Positions 1-9,065 are shown, numbered from the stretch's first letter. The stretch: DNA of 64,000 nucleotides from Marinifilum flexuosum (GCF_003610555.1 NZ_RAPQ01000008.1:2038490-2102489), one strand, 5' to 3'. Notes: generated by a model from the sequence alone, not told the origin. A program made the numbers and translations.

Positions 1-1754
1 ATGAGAGGAAGACGCACAACTACAAGAAGTCATTGTTTGCGCCATCATTTAAATTAGATGCAAGTGAGATCGTTGCTGTTGCGTCAGATCAGAAGGGAGA
101 TAATAGTCTTGTGATAATTGATCATAAAACAGGATTAATCAAACAAAGAATTGCTGCGGGTAAGAATGAGTATTTTCAAACACCTCAATTTATGGATGAT
201 GAGAATATTGTTCTGATTGTTTTGAATGATAAAGGGAAGCAGATTGTAAAATTGAACCTGAAATCTGAAGAAAGAGAAGAACTTTTGAGTTCTGGATATG
301 CCAACATGTCGCGTCCGGTTCCTTACGGAGATTACTTGTATTTCAATGCTTCATTTACTGGCATCGATAATATTTTTGCTCTTGATTTAAATACAAAAAA
401 AGTATACCAGGTAACGTCTTCAAGGTTTGGAGCCAGAGATGCACATGTTAATGCTGATAAGAATATGTATTATTCAGATTACACCTCAGATGGCTACCTT
501 TTGGCAAAGGCAGTTATTGATACAGAAGAATGGAAGGAGTGGAAGGGCGATTATAATCAATACCCTTTGGCAGAACAACTATCCAATCAATTGGGAGAAA
601 AGCTAAATGCTGATACTACCAATCTCGATCGATTCGAAGTAAGGAACTATTCGAAACTGGCCAATTTGTTCAGCTTTCATTCCTGGGCTCCAATGTTTGT
701 TGATGGCATTGATGGTAAGGCAGATGTAGGGGTTTCCGTTGCCAGCCAGAACAAGTTGAGTACTTTACTAACTACAGTAGGTTACAAAAAGGAGGAAGGA
801 TTTGATAATGGTCAGTTTTATGCCAATTTCTCTTACAGGGGATGGTTTCCTGTTATTGATTCTAAAATAACTGTTGGAGAGCAAAGGTATCAGTTCTGGA
901 CTCGGCAAGACAGAATTGAACCTGAACAAAAGGATACAATTTTATTGAAACGTAGCCTAACATTATGGAATTGGGAGAATAGTATTAGTTTTCCATTTAA
1001 TTTGTCATCTGGCCAATACAATAGAAAGCTTATTCCAAAGGTAACCTACTTAATGACTCGCTTTGATAATATAAAATCTACAGCATTGGCAACTACGAAT
1101 CCATTAGGATTGGGAGAGTATAATCTGTTACAAGGAGATATTACACGACAAGTTATGGAATACCAATTGTTTGGATATAATATTGCCAAAACTGCACCAA
1201 GAGATGTACAATACCAATGGGCTCAAATATTCGAGTTGAACTACCGAGATACTCCCTGGGGCGATAGAGATCTTGGCAATACCTGGTCGGCTGAGGGGCA
1301 TTTGTATTTCCCGGGATTGAGAAGACATCATGGAATTAAATTCTATGGTGGGTATCAATACCGTTCGTTAAATGATATTCTCTATTCGAATATGATTAAA
1401 AGTCCTAGAGGGATGAGTGATTTATACGGAAAACAAATTGCAACTATAGGAGCAGATTATGCAATGCCTCTTTTTTATCCGGATTGGAATCTAGGTCCTT
1501 TGGCCTATTTTAAGCGCATTAAAATGAATGCCTTTGTGGATTATGGATACGAGAAAAGATACCTGGAAAATGAAGAAGGAGATATTTTCCCATTTAAAAG
1601 TGATTATTTCTCAGGAGGTATTGAGCTAAGATCCGACCTACATGTATTAAGGTTTTCAGCTCCGCTTGATTTAGGGGTTCGATTGGGTTACGAAAACCAA
1701 ACCAATAGCTTATTTGCCAATTTTTTGATTTCTTTTAATTTGGCCGCATATTAA
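1..1754 (+). CDS. Outer-membrane beta-propeller/beta-barrel protein, 3' part (start outside window)
   Basis: The reading frame is open from the first bases of the window, so the gene starts upstream; the first in-frame TTG at 33 is internal. The first ~180 residues look like TolB/PD40-type propeller blades (repeated FAPSFKLDASEIVAV, YLYFNASFTGIDNIFALD patterns). The rest is rich in alternating aromatic/polar strands and ends in ISFNLAAY, the aromatic C-terminus typical of outer-membrane barrels. I infer a propeller fused to a surface-antigen-like barrel in the outer membrane. No enzymatic motif is visible and substrate is unknown. A strong terminator follows. Confidence 0.7.
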   Translation, partial: ERKTHNYKKSLFAPSFKLDASEIVAVASDQKGDNSLVIIDHKTGLIKQRIAAGKNEYFQTPQFMDDENIVLIVLNDKGKQIVKLNLKSEEREELLSSGYANMSRPVPYGDYLYFNASFTGIDNIFALDLNTKKVYQVTSSRFGARDAHVNADKNMYYSDYTSDGYLLAKAVIDTEEWKEWKGDYNQYPLAEQLSNQLGEKLNADTTNLDRFEVRNYSKLANLFSFHSWAPMFVDGIDGKADVGVSVASQNKLSTLLTTVGYKKEEGFDNGQFYANFSYRGWFPVIDSKITVGEQRYQFWTRQDRIEPEQKDTILLKRSLTLWNWENSISFPFNLSSGQYNRKLIPKVTYLMTRFDNIKSTALATTNPLGLGEYNLLQGDITRQVMEYQLFGYNIAKTAPRDVQYQWAQIFELNYRDTPWGDRDLGNTWSAEGHLYFPGLRRHHGIKFYGGYQYRSLNDILYSNMIKSPRGMSDLYGKQIATIGADYAMPLFYPDWNLGPLAYFKRIKMNAFVDYGYEKRYLENEEGDIFPFKSDYFSGGIELRSDLHVLRFSAPLDLGVRLGYENQTNSLFANFLISFNLAAY

Positions 1755-1771
1755 ACTTGCATCACATTATT

Positions 1772-1808
1772 AAAAAGCCACAAATTCGATAAGAGTTTGT
1801 GGTTTTTT
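1772..1808. terminator. Rho-independent terminator, bidirectional
   Basis: An A-run leads into arms ccacaaa (1778-1784) and tttgtgg (1796-1802), followed by a T-run to 1808. It ends the plus-strand barrel gene; the A/T symmetry would also work on the minus strand. Confidence 0.85.
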
Positions 1809-1866
1809 GATGCGATATGATCTTGTAGGACGAACTTACAGAAAAGAGCGAATGAATTAATAGGCT

Positions 1867-2601
1867 CTATTTGTAAAATGCTTGCTGATCAAAAATTAAG
1901 GATGAGGTTTGACATTCAGCTACAGGAAAATAAAACTTTACCCTTTTTGCTTTTAATATCAGTGTGAAACGCAATTTGCCTTTTACCATATCGTTTGGTG
2001 CCAGGTTTGTATTTAAAATGGCTTCGTTTTGAAGGTAATCAATGGTTTCGTCGCAGTGTTTTAGTGCTTGGATACGATCTTTTTCCCAATTGGCTTCCTT
2101 TTCTTCTCTATATTCGTAATCATCTTCATCATCCTTTACTCCTAAAAGGGCATGAATAGTACCTGTAACCAAAGCTTCGGTTATAATAGTTTTAGTCTTA
2201 TAATTTTCTAGAGAGTATGGATTTTTTGCATGGCTTAACTCTTGTTTTACTATCAATGCTCTTTGTAATAAACTATCAGAATTGATACAAGAATAGGTTT
2301 GAATATTGTTGTATAAGCTAATTTCAGTTTTTCGGTAACCCTTGTAGTAAAACAAACTGGGATCAATAAAAATGGTGTCCTTAGAGGTGTTGGTGATTAT
2401 TGCCTCAAAGTCAATTTTATCTTCGTTTCTATTAATATACTTCAACTGAATTTTGTATTTGTCAGCTGTGTATTCTGAGTATCCCGAATGATATTCTGAC
2501 TGTAACGGATTTACATGAAATTCTTTTAGAGTATAGATATTCTTATAAGAACAGGAGCAAAGTAATGTTCCCAAAATAATACCAATGATAATTTTATTCA
2601 T
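1867..2601 (-). CDS. Hypothetical lipoprotein
   Basis: A 244-residue protein with an N-terminal lipoprotein signal (hydrophobic stretch then LLCSC, acylated Cys near residue 17), so it should sit in the envelope. The mature part has a beta-rich stretch resembling an immunoglobulin-like fold (IQLKYINRNEDKIDFEAI, TNTSKDTIFIDPSLFY), then an acidic/helical segment around residues 150-200 with DDEDDYEYREEKE. I do not recognise the family. It is the last gene before the barrel gene's terminator and points toward it. Start chosen at the ATG that gives the complete signal peptide. Confidence 0.7.
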   Translation of the reverse strand: MNKIIIGIILGTLLCSCSYKNIYTLKEFHVNPLQSEYHSGYSEYTADKYKIQLKYINRNEDKIDFEAIITNTSKDTIFIDPSLFYYKGYRKTEISLYNNIQTYSCINSDSLLQRALIVKQELSHAKNPYSLENYKTKTIITEALVTGTIHALLGVKDDEDDYEYREEKEANWEKDRIQALKHCDETIDYLQNEAILNTNLAPNDMVKGKLRFTLILKAKRVKFYFPVAECQTSSLIFDQQAFYK

Positions 2602-2683
2602 CTGTTTATAATTTTCTTGTTAAGCTTAGATAGTCCCGATAATTTATTTGGATTACCATTGCTAAATAATCATGCTGATTATT

Positions 2684-3331
2684 CTACAAATTCAACAAGT
2701 TCCCAAATATTTCATAAAAAGGATCACTGTCTAATACCGTGTAATAGAACAAAGTCCCTAACCAACCATGAAAGATTCCCAGTACATACAAGTTTTTTTC
2801 CTTCAAATAAACGTATCCATAGAATATTGCCAGAATAAAAGTACCACCAATCAACCAGTAATCGGGATAGTGAACCAAGGCGAATAGGGTGGCTGCTAAT
2901 AGTACAATAATGTGCTTGTTGAGCTTGCGATTGGGATTGTCGTACAGATTTCCTGCCACCAAACCAATTAATAGAAATTGTTGAATACTGCCCCATAGTG
3001 GATAAAACAACAAAACCGGGATGATGTGCCATGTTGCATTAATAGTTCCTTGAATGCCACCAATTGTAAAAAATGCGATTACTGCAGTAAGACCGAAGGG
3101 GAGAACTACCTTTAAAACACTTTTAAAATTATCGGTTCTAAATCCCCAGTATTTTAGTATTTCCTTGTTGTTTTTCTTCCTGTACCAAATGTATGCACAC
3201 CACAAAATGGTGGCACTTAAAACGAAAGGAAATCGCCAGTTTAAATAATCCATAAACAGGAATTTACCCAATACGGTAAGAACAATGGCCAGAATTTCCA
3301 GGGAATTGTTGGATAGTATTGCTTTACTCAC
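2684..3331 (-). CDS. CPBP-type (CAAX protease/bacteriocin-processing) membrane protein, variant active site
   Basis: A 215-residue polytopic inner-membrane protein with 6-7 hydrophobic segments. It matches the CPBP (Abi) intramembrane protease fold by motif order: SIQQFLLIGLVAG at residues 115-127 where active enzymes carry EExxxR, FALVHYP with His154, and GIFHGWLGT with His188. The paired glutamates are glutamines here (Q117, Q118), so proteolysis by the standard glutamate mechanism is doubtful although both histidines remain. Substrate is unknown. It lies in a minus-strand run with the lipocalin gene, about 40 bp downstream of it. Confidence 0.75.
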   Translation of the reverse strand: MSKAILSNNSLEILAIVLTVLGKFLFMDYLNWRFPFVLSATILWCAYIWYRKKNNKEILKYWGFRTDNFKSVLKVVLPFGLTAVIAFFTIGGIQGTINATWHIIPVLLFYPLWGSIQQFLLIGLVAGNLYDNPNRKLNKHIIVLLAATLFALVHYPDYWLIGGTFILAIFYGYVYLKEKNLYVLGIFHGWLGTLFYYTVLDSDPFYEIFGNLLNL

Positions 3332-3370
3332 TTTGAAAAAATAAGATTAAGAGAATAGGGTTTAAAGCTT

Positions 3371-3895
3371 TTACTGTTCTATTTTTATCAACTTGCTAGT
3401 ATCGTAACCTCTTGCTTGTAATTTATTTACTAGTTCGAGGTACAGTTGATCATCCATTTGTGGCTTTCGTGATAGTATCCACAAATATTTATCGGTATTG
3501 CTGCCAACAATGGCCCATTGGTAATCTTCATCCAATTCCAGAACAAAATAATCGCCATAAAAAATCCAGAAGAAGGAAACTTTCAATTTGGAAGGAATGT
3601 TTGGATTGGGAATTTTCGCTTTGCCAATGGCTTCCGATTTCTCTCCATCCAGGCTCCCTTTGTATCCCGAGTTCACGACCTTTATTTTTCCATCCTCACG
3701 CATGGAATATTCGGCAGTTACCCCCACCAAACCTCTTTCAAAACTGTGATCGAAGCGTGCAATTTCGTACCACTTTCCCAGGTAACGATCAATATTCAAA
3801 TCCTTAACCACGCTATTGTCAATTACTGATTCCTGTCCTTTGCACGAACATAAAAGCACAAGAGAGGCAAGTAGTATGTTGAGTTGTTTCTTCAT
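3371..3895 (-). CDS. blc: Bacterial lipocalin (Blc-like lipoprotein)
   Basis: A 174-residue lipoprotein: signal peptide ending LLCSC (Cys18), then a lipocalin barrel. The signature GKWYEIARFDHSFERG (G40-x-W42) and the TAEYSMREDGKIKVVNSG strand are those of Blc/apolipoprotein-D-type lipocalins; length fits the family. Family members bind lysophospholipids or fatty acids and are membrane-anchored in the periplasm; the ligand here is inferred. The ATG (3895) directly abuts the stop codon of the upstream DfsB-like gene (TAA at 3898-3896), suggesting translational coupling in one transcript. Confidence 0.88.
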   Translation of the reverse strand: MKKQLNILLASLVLLCSCKGQESVIDNSVVKDLNIDRYLGKWYEIARFDHSFERGLVGVTAEYSMREDGKIKVVNSGYKGSLDGEKSEAIGKAKIPNPNIPSKLKVSFFWIFYGDYFVLELDEDYQWAIVGSNTDKYLWILSRKPQMDDQLYLELVNKLQARGYDTSKLIKIEQ

Positions 3896-4405
3896 TTATA
3901 ATCTTATTAATTTCTTGTGTTTCTTTAATTTTTTTATGGCCCAATCGTAATGACTCGATGTTGAAGAAACACAGTAACTGCCTAAACTGGTTGAACCTGT
4001 CCACTGAAAATATTTCTTGGTAAACAGTTCTTCTTCGGTAAATGAGTCAATCAAATCCATACATTTTTTATGAGTTTGATTCAAGAGGGTAGTGGCTTTT
4101 TCATAATCAGTTTCCTGATGCTTTTCCCATATTTTTACATTCATGTCAGGATAGGTTTTCCAATTGTAATTATCGGGTAAAAACTTTGCTGTTGCTCCCG
4201 ATTGATTGGATTGAACCCAGTTTAGCAACAAAATTTGCCATTCATACAGGTGCACCAATACATCCCTAACATTACGGTCTCTATCCTCGAATACAAACTC
4301 TTTCTGTTGTTCTTCATGGGTTAATGAATCTATTAAAGAAAACAATTTTGAATAGTTTTCGCAACTGGTATTTAGCAGTTCTTCTTTTGTTTTTGGTCTG
4401 GGCAT
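3896..4405 (-). CDS. ClbS/DfsB family four-helix-bundle protein
   Basis: A 169-residue cytoplasmic protein with the family's hallmarks: start MPRPKTKEELL, the helix RNVRDVLVHLYEWQILLLNW and the C-terminal TSSHYDWAIKKLKKHKK. ClbS, the characterised member, protects against the genotoxin colibactin; most relatives belong to the wider DinB-like helical fold with no known substrate. No colibactin-type cluster is present here, so a protective or stress role is only inferred. It is upstream of the lipocalin gene with zero spacing. Confidence 0.85.
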   Translation of the reverse strand: MPRPKTKEELLNTSCENYSKLFSLIDSLTHEEQQKEFVFEDRDRNVRDVLVHLYEWQILLLNWVQSNQSGATAKFLPDNYNWKTYPDMNVKIWEKHQETDYEKATTLLNQTHKKCMDLIDSFTEEELFTKKYFQWTGSTSLGSYCVSSTSSHYDWAIKKLKKHKKLIRL

Positions 4406-4426
4406 GAAATAATATTTTAGTTGATT

Positions 4427-5449
4427 TTACCAATATGTATGTTCGTAGTCGATACCTACAAAATACAAATCAAATCCTCCTTTTCCACCAGTTCTGTTCG
4501 ATGAAAATACCATCATAGTTTGCGTGTAGCTTACCCCTTCATCTATCAATATTGGGCGGTATTCGTCGAATTCAGAATTAATGCCTTCTCCAAAGTTGAT
4601 CGGCTGACTCCATTTCCCGTTTTCATAATTACAGTAGTACAAATCGTATCCGCCAAAGCCACCTTCTCGGTTCGAGGCAAAAACCATTTTGTTACCAAAA
4701 ATAAATGGACACTTGTCATCTGCTGTACTCGAGAGTGCCTCTTCTTTATTGACTTCGTGTAATGTATCATCAGATAAAAGAGTTTCCAAATCCATATCAG
4801 AATCTACATTAACGGAATAGAAATCGAAATTGTCCTCCTCGCGGTTCGAGCAGAAAAATATCTTGGTATTGTCGGAATTGAAACAAGGATACAGATCGTC
4901 AAATTCAGAGTTCAGAAATGATACTTCCTTGGGGGCGGTAAAGTTCGCTTCGTTGAGGTTAGAGATAAAATTGATCTGAAAATCGCCCGAAACATCGCTT
5001 GCATACAAAAGTGAGAAATAAGTATCATTAAAATCGCGTGTAATAATTAGGTTAGGCCCAAACTCATTGCCAACGCTTTTAATTTTATCAACTCCCATTT
5101 CTATAATATTATACTCTTCCTTGTAAATGCCCCAATTGGAATATTCATTGCTCACGATCAATTCACCTGTGGTTTTGTCGAAATTCACATTCATTGGTTG
5201 ATAGATCACGTCAAAATCATTTCCCTGGCTATTCCGGTTTGTTGAAAAGCAGAATGGGATTAGATAGCCCAATGTAGGAGCAGTTGAGTTATAATCATCG
5301 TACTCGGTATTAAAATCTTCCAAATTAACGGGAGTTTCAGGAAGACTACCAGTATTGTACTTGTATCCGCCTCCTCCGTAGCGAGTTTCATCGCAGGCTA
5401 CGGATAGAATCAATAAGATAAGTAGGAACGATAGGTTTAGTGTTTTCAT
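4427..5449 (-). CDS. PD40 (WD40-like) beta-propeller lipoprotein
   Basis: A 340-residue lipoprotein: signal peptide LLILLILSVAC, then a Gly/Asn-rich linker. PD40-type blades follow, each centred on an (F/C/A)SNR motif: FCSNREEDNFDFYSV, FASNREGGFGGYDLYY, FSSNRTGGKGGFDLYF. Such repeats occur in TolB-like and OmpA-associated periplasmic proteins of Bacteroidota and usually mediate protein or glycan contacts. No OmpA peptidoglycan-binding domain is attached. It is 22 bp upstream of the DfsB-like gene on the same strand. The specific partner cannot be told from sequence. Confidence 0.8.
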   Translation of the reverse strand: MKTLNLSFLLILLILSVACDETRYGGGGYKYNTGSLPETPVNLEDFNTEYDDYNSTAPTLGYLIPFCFSTNRNSQGNDFDVIYQPMNVNFDKTTGELIVSNEYSNWGIYKEEYNIIEMGVDKIKSVGNEFGPNLIITRDFNDTYFSLLYASDVSGDFQINFISNLNEANFTAPKEVSFLNSEFDDLYPCFNSDNTKIFFCSNREEDNFDFYSVNVDSDMDLETLLSDDTLHEVNKEEALSSTADDKCPFIFGNKMVFASNREGGFGGYDLYYCNYENGKWSQPINFGEGINSEFDEYRPILIDEGVSYTQTMMVFSSNRTGGKGGFDLYFVGIDYEHTYW

Positions 5450-5546
5450 TTTTGTGTGATTATTGTTAGGATTTATTGGTAAGATGAAATCATTTTCAGA
5501 TGGTTGCGTGGTTTTGTTAATTGGATGATAGTGTTTTGAACGCAGT

Positions 5547-5951
5547 TTAATTTTGTGGGATAATATAATCCCATGCTATCCCATATTCTTGTACAATGAA
5601 AGTATGTCTTGAAAAAACGGTGTCTATAGCATTAATGTTCGAATCTGCTTCTAAATCAATAATTCTATATCCACATGAGTAAGCAGTCCTCTGTTTTTCT
5701 TTAATATCAGAGATCAAACCATCAAGCTCAATTTTTATTTGTTCACTGTCAGCTTCAGCCAGATCATAATTGTTTAGTAGTTGTAGAATTTTGGCATTGT
5801 CGTTAATGATTTCTATTAATTCAGATTTCTCCTTTTTGATTAAGTCAATTTCTGAATTGAGTTGATTCACTCCCCAAAAATGTTTTGTAATGGTAATACC
5901 GATTACAATGCCTATTAGAAGAATGGCTATGTTGATTAAGTATTTTTGCAT
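5547..5951 (-). CDS. Small single-pass membrane protein with coiled coil
   Basis: A 134-residue protein with an N-terminal transmembrane helix (LINIAILLIGIVIGITI) followed by a heptad-like acidic/basic helix from about residue 30 to 95 (NSEIDLIKKEKSELIEI), then a short C-terminal part with two cysteines. The topology suggests a bitopic inner-membrane protein with a periplasmic coiled coil. I do not recognise a family. It stands alone between the PD40 lipoprotein and hydrolase genes on the same strand. Confidence 0.6.
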   Translation of the reverse strand: MQKYLINIAILLIGIVIGITITKHFWGVNQLNSEIDLIKKEKSELIEIINDNAKILQLLNNYDLAEADSEQIKIELDGLISDIKEKQRTAYSCGYRIIDLEADSNINAIDTVFSRHTFIVQEYGIAWDYIIPQN

Positions 5952-6057
5952 AGTTTATAATTAGTGAAACGTATGTGTAAAGTGCAATACCCACGTTATC
6001 GGGACCTTAACCTAATGACATTGAGCTTGCGCCAGCGATAGGGTTGCGCTAAGTAAT

Positions 6058-7515
6058 TTATTCTGCATTTATTATCTCATCATATAACTTCTGAATATCT
6101 TCATTTTCGTTATTAATATTCCTTGCTTTGGTAATTTCACTTTTCGCAGCATTTATCTGCTTACTTTCTTTGTATGCACGCGCCAGATTATAAAAAGCTT
6201 CCCAGGAAGCAGGATGAATTTCTGTATTAGCGGTGAAAATTTTTATTGCAATATCATTTTGATTGCCTAAATACATTTTACCTACTACATTAATCATATT
6301 GGCTTTGCCTTTAAACAATACCTTGTTTGATTTCAACCAGCTCATTGAATTATCAACCCCGTCTTGTATTATCCGATTAAGTAATTGTGCAGCAATGTTA
6401 TAATCAGTGCCGTTCTTTTGAATTAATTTATTGTTCTGTATTTCAAATTCTTTTGAATCTTTATTTCCCGATTTTAACTTGTCATTAAAAAAACTAGTAA
6501 GGCTCTTACATAGCACAGTATAACTTTCGGTTGTGTTATTTGCCTTACTATTCTTACCGCACATGGCAAATTGTTGCCAATAGGATATGAATCCGTTATG
6601 GCCTATTGCAGTCATTTGATACAGATGTTTATCCTCTGTAGAAATTGAACTGTAATAAGGGAAAATTGAAAAGTCTTTGTACTTATTGGCAATCATTAGA
6701 TAAGGAGTATCTGCTTTATCAATAGTGAACTTCTCAATTTTATTTAATACAGAATATAATCCGTATTCATGGCTTCCATCTAAACTAGCTACAGCCTTTA
6801 CCTCAGGGTTTTGCATCTGGTAAATTATTGTCGCCATACCTCCAGTACTAAACCCGAATAATCCAATATTAGAAAAATCTAATTTCAATGAATCACTAAT
6901 GTATTTTACACTAAATTCCATATCACGAACTTGTGCTACAGTAGCTTTTCTTTGGTCATATCGTTTTAAGGATTCATGTCCTGCAGAGCCAACTGAAACA
7001 ACACAATATCCATTGCTGGCCAAATACTCACACATAATATGATTTTGTACTGCTGACTTACTATTGGATGGAGCATATATGATGAGAGAAAATTTATTAT
7101 CAATTGGTTTTGCATTGAGTATTGCTTTAACCGGGCTATTTAGCACCTCTTCTGTTGTTATTGATGTGTCAATTCCAAATTGCTGTTTTGAAAATCCCAA
7201 GTAAGCATTAACAAAGTTGTTAGAGATCTTATCAATGTCCTGCTGTTCTCTCTCAAAATCTTCTCTAATTGCTATCAAATCAATATAATCTTTGAATGAC
7301 ATACATTTCAATTCAGGATTATTTTGACTGGGATACCAAAAATGAATCAACATGGGGCGATTTACTGTATCATGCCCAATAATATAATTTCTCGAATTGT
7401 CTGTCGCCTTAAAATACTTAAAACCCACATTGTATCTATCTTTTCTATCAACCTGACAGTAACTAGATTTAAATACGAGAAGGAGTAAACAAATTAATAT
7501 TATATTCTTTTGCAT
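6058..7515 (-). CDS. Exported alpha/beta hydrolase with C-terminal TPR region
   Basis: A 485-residue protein with a signal peptide (ending near SSYCQ, residue 21). An alpha/beta hydrolase of the dienelactone-hydrolase/PAF-acetylhydrolase type follows: nucleophile elbow GFSTGG with Ser223, acid Asp245 in SLDGSHEY, and His305 in AIGHNG complete a plausible triad. Residues ~395-480 form TPR-like helices (WEAFYNLARAYKESKQINAA). It is therefore an exported esterase or peptidase with a protein-interaction tail; substrate is unknown. A ~700-bp non-coding stretch lies upstream, so it probably has its own promoter. Stop at 6058 overlaps no other gene. Confidence 0.75.
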   Translation of the reverse strand: MQKNIILICLLLLVFKSSYCQVDRKDRYNVGFKYFKATDNSRNYIIGHDTVNRPMLIHFWYPSQNNPELKCMSFKDYIDLIAIREDFEREQQDIDKISNNFVNAYLGFSKQQFGIDTSITTEEVLNSPVKAILNAKPIDNKFSLIIYAPSNSKSAVQNHIMCEYLASNGYCVVSVGSAGHESLKRYDQRKATVAQVRDMEFSVKYISDSLKLDFSNIGLFGFSTGGMATIIYQMQNPEVKAVASLDGSHEYGLYSVLNKIEKFTIDKADTPYLMIANKYKDFSIFPYYSSISTEDKHLYQMTAIGHNGFISYWQQFAMCGKNSKANNTTESYTVLCKSLTSFFNDKLKSGNKDSKEFEIQNNKLIQKNGTDYNIAAQLLNRIIQDGVDNSMSWLKSNKVLFKGKANMINVVGKMYLGNQNDIAIKIFTANTEIHPASWEAFYNLARAYKESKQINAAKSEITKARNINNENEDIQKLYDEIINAE

Positions 7516-7862
7516 AATGTTTTTCTCAGGATTTGTTTAAATGTGTTTGGTTTTACGGTATTTAAACAACGTAAGAATAACATCATATTGATGTTATATC
7601 ACTTATCTGTTGTGTAAGAGGTTAAAAATCAATTTCTGTTAGTACACTAAATTTAATCATAAATCACATACAGTATTGTTCTGTACACTAATTCATTATC
7701 AATAAAAATAAGAAAGTTAGTTTTTGTATAAGTTAACTACCTCTCTTTGTACTGTTAGGATTACTTCTCAAATTACAAATGGTACACAGCAACTATTAAT
7801 ACATCCACACTTCAATCTTTAATATTTTTTCAATTCAAGAGGAAAAATATCAATGCTATGGT
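7516..7862. other. Intergenic AT-rich region between the divergent hydrolase and DUF6261 genes
   Basis: About 350 bp with no convincing ORF or terminator. A short direct repeat around tacactaa occurs near 7643 and 7684. A weak -7-like box TATTTTTT at 7823-7830 (7 of 8 to TAnnTTTG) lies just before the hairpin array, without a matching -33 element. Promoters for both flanking genes must lie here or just downstream of the array, but I cannot place them firmly. Confidence 0.4.
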
Positions 7863-8029
7863 GTTATTTCCTTCCTCCCCACAGGAGCAAGTTTATAAGG
7901 TAGCATTATTTTGTTCCTCCCCTGGGGAGCATGAAAATAACGACCATTATTTTGCTCCTCCCGTGGGGAGGAAGAAAATAACATACCATTATTTTGCTCC
8001 CGCCCGTGGGAGGAGATAAATAACGGTCC
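7863..8029. repeat. Tandem array of four 41-42-bp hairpin units (array 1)
   Basis: Four head-to-tail units start at 7863, 7905, 7946 and 7988, with spacings of 42, 41 and 42 bp. Each unit is a dyad: an outer AT arm (ttatttt / aaaataa), an inner GC arm (gctcctccc / gggaggag) and a 3-nt centre such as gtg, followed by a short linker. Bases differ between units but pairing is largely kept. Both strands stay open through the array (plus ORF 7858-8019), but the 41-bp step shifts the reading frame relative to the repeat, arguing against a coding role. The array ends 188 bp before the DUF6261 start codon. Confidence 0.85.
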
Positions 8030-8217
8030 TTTATCCACTAATGTTTATCTGCTTTTAAGGAGTATTTAATTATGAAATACATGGCGCCAATAGAATGACG
8101 GCTTTATAGAAGAGTTTTTTGTATCTTATTTTACGATTCATAAAAATTATGAAATTAATTGTTTGTTATCTATAAATTAAATAACTTCATGGGTGAAAAT
8201 AACAAAACTAACACATT

Positions 8218-8985
8218 ATGAATTTTAAATCCATACAATTAAGACAACTAAGACACAATGAATTTATCCAGTATAATAAGAATTTTCTTGAAATACTTAC
8301 TGGTTATGATTTGGAAACTTTGAAGGTGAAAGTGCAATCAGATTCTTTTGCATCCTTATTATCAGCTATGACGGCATTGTATATGCCTGATAGGGGAAGT
8401 GAGATCACCAAATTGTTAGAAGAGGACGATGCACGTCGTGATAAAGCCATAAATGGTATTCAAGCAGTAGTTGAAGGTTTTTGTAATCACTTCGATGCTG
8501 AATATGTAATGGCAGCTGCTGTATTACTTAATTCTTTAGGTAAGTATGGTTCGCGTATTGCAAAGCAAAATTACCAGGGCGAAACAGCAATAATTGATTC
8601 TATTTTACAAGAATGGAAAAATGAAAGTGTTTTGATAAATGCTTTGAGTAAATTATCTCTTACAGATTGGGCCAACGAGTTAGAAACAGCTAACGCTAAA
8701 TTTAATACGGATTATCTAGATCGTGTTAAGGAGGATGCTGAGCAATCGGATATAAAAATTATTGATATTCGTAATCAAATGATTGAATCGTACAGAGTGT
8801 TAACAGCGAGAATTGAAGCTTTTGCCACAATTAGTGATGATCAGACATATTCTACCATTATTAATCAGGTAAATAGTGTGATTCCAAAGTACAATGCGGT
8901 TGTAGATGCTCGTAAACCCAAAAAAGAAGAGAAAGAAACTACCGAAGAAGAGGCTGTTAGCGAAGCTTCAAGCCACGAGTCGTAA
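8218..8985 (+). CDS. DUF6261 family protein (copy A)
   Basis: A 255-residue, almost entirely helical cytoplasmic protein without signal peptide or membrane segment. It carries the pattern shared by DUF6261 proteins: DDARRDKAINGIQAVVEGF followed by VMAAAVLLNSLGKYG..I and an ETAIIDSIL helix. The C-terminus is a low-complexity charged tail (KKEEKETTEEEAVSEASS). The function of this Bacteroidota-specific family is not known to me. It aligns by eye along most of its length with the 47472-48206 product. Both genes are preceded by a 42-bp-period hairpin array. It is monocistronic, ending in a terminator at 9013-9049. Start is the ATG that gives the usual family N-terminus. Confidence 0.8.
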   Translation: MNFKSIQLRQLRHNEFIQYNKNFLEILTGYDLETLKVKVQSDSFASLLSAMTALYMPDRGSEITKLLEEDDARRDKAINGIQAVVEGFCNHFDAEYVMAAAVLLNSLGKYGSRIAKQNYQGETAIIDSILQEWKNESVLINALSKLSLTDWANELETANAKFNTDYLDRVKEDAEQSDIKIIDIRNQMIESYRVLTARIEAFATISDDQTYSTIINQVNSVIPKYNAVVDARKPKKEEKETTEEEAVSEASSHES

Positions 8986-9012
8986 TTTATTACTTACAAA
9001 CTAATATATTTT

Positions 9013-9049
9013 AACCCCATGCATGCTTGTTTTGTATGGGGTGTTTTTT
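9013..9049 (+). terminator. Rho-independent terminator of DUF6261 copy A
   Basis: Arms accccat (9014-9020) and atggggt (9036-9042) are followed by gtttttt. It ends the DUF6261 transcript about 30 bp after its stop codon. Confidence 0.85.
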
Positions 9050-9065
9050 GTGTAGTGGCAGGTAT

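Noticed and set aside
2617-2838. 73-codon plus-strand ORF
   Set aside because: Lies opposite the CPBP gene, which has membrane helices and motif support.
5231-5449. Frameshifted or truncated PD40 gene
   Set aside because: The frame is continuous from signal peptide to last blade; no disruption seen.
7863-8029. CRISPR array
   Set aside because: Units are contiguous dyads without unique spacers, the arms themselves vary, and no cas gene is near.
7856-8038. 60-codon minus-strand gene
   Set aside because: It is the open reverse frame of the hairpin array, with no start context or known domain; repeats with a length divisible by three stay open by default.
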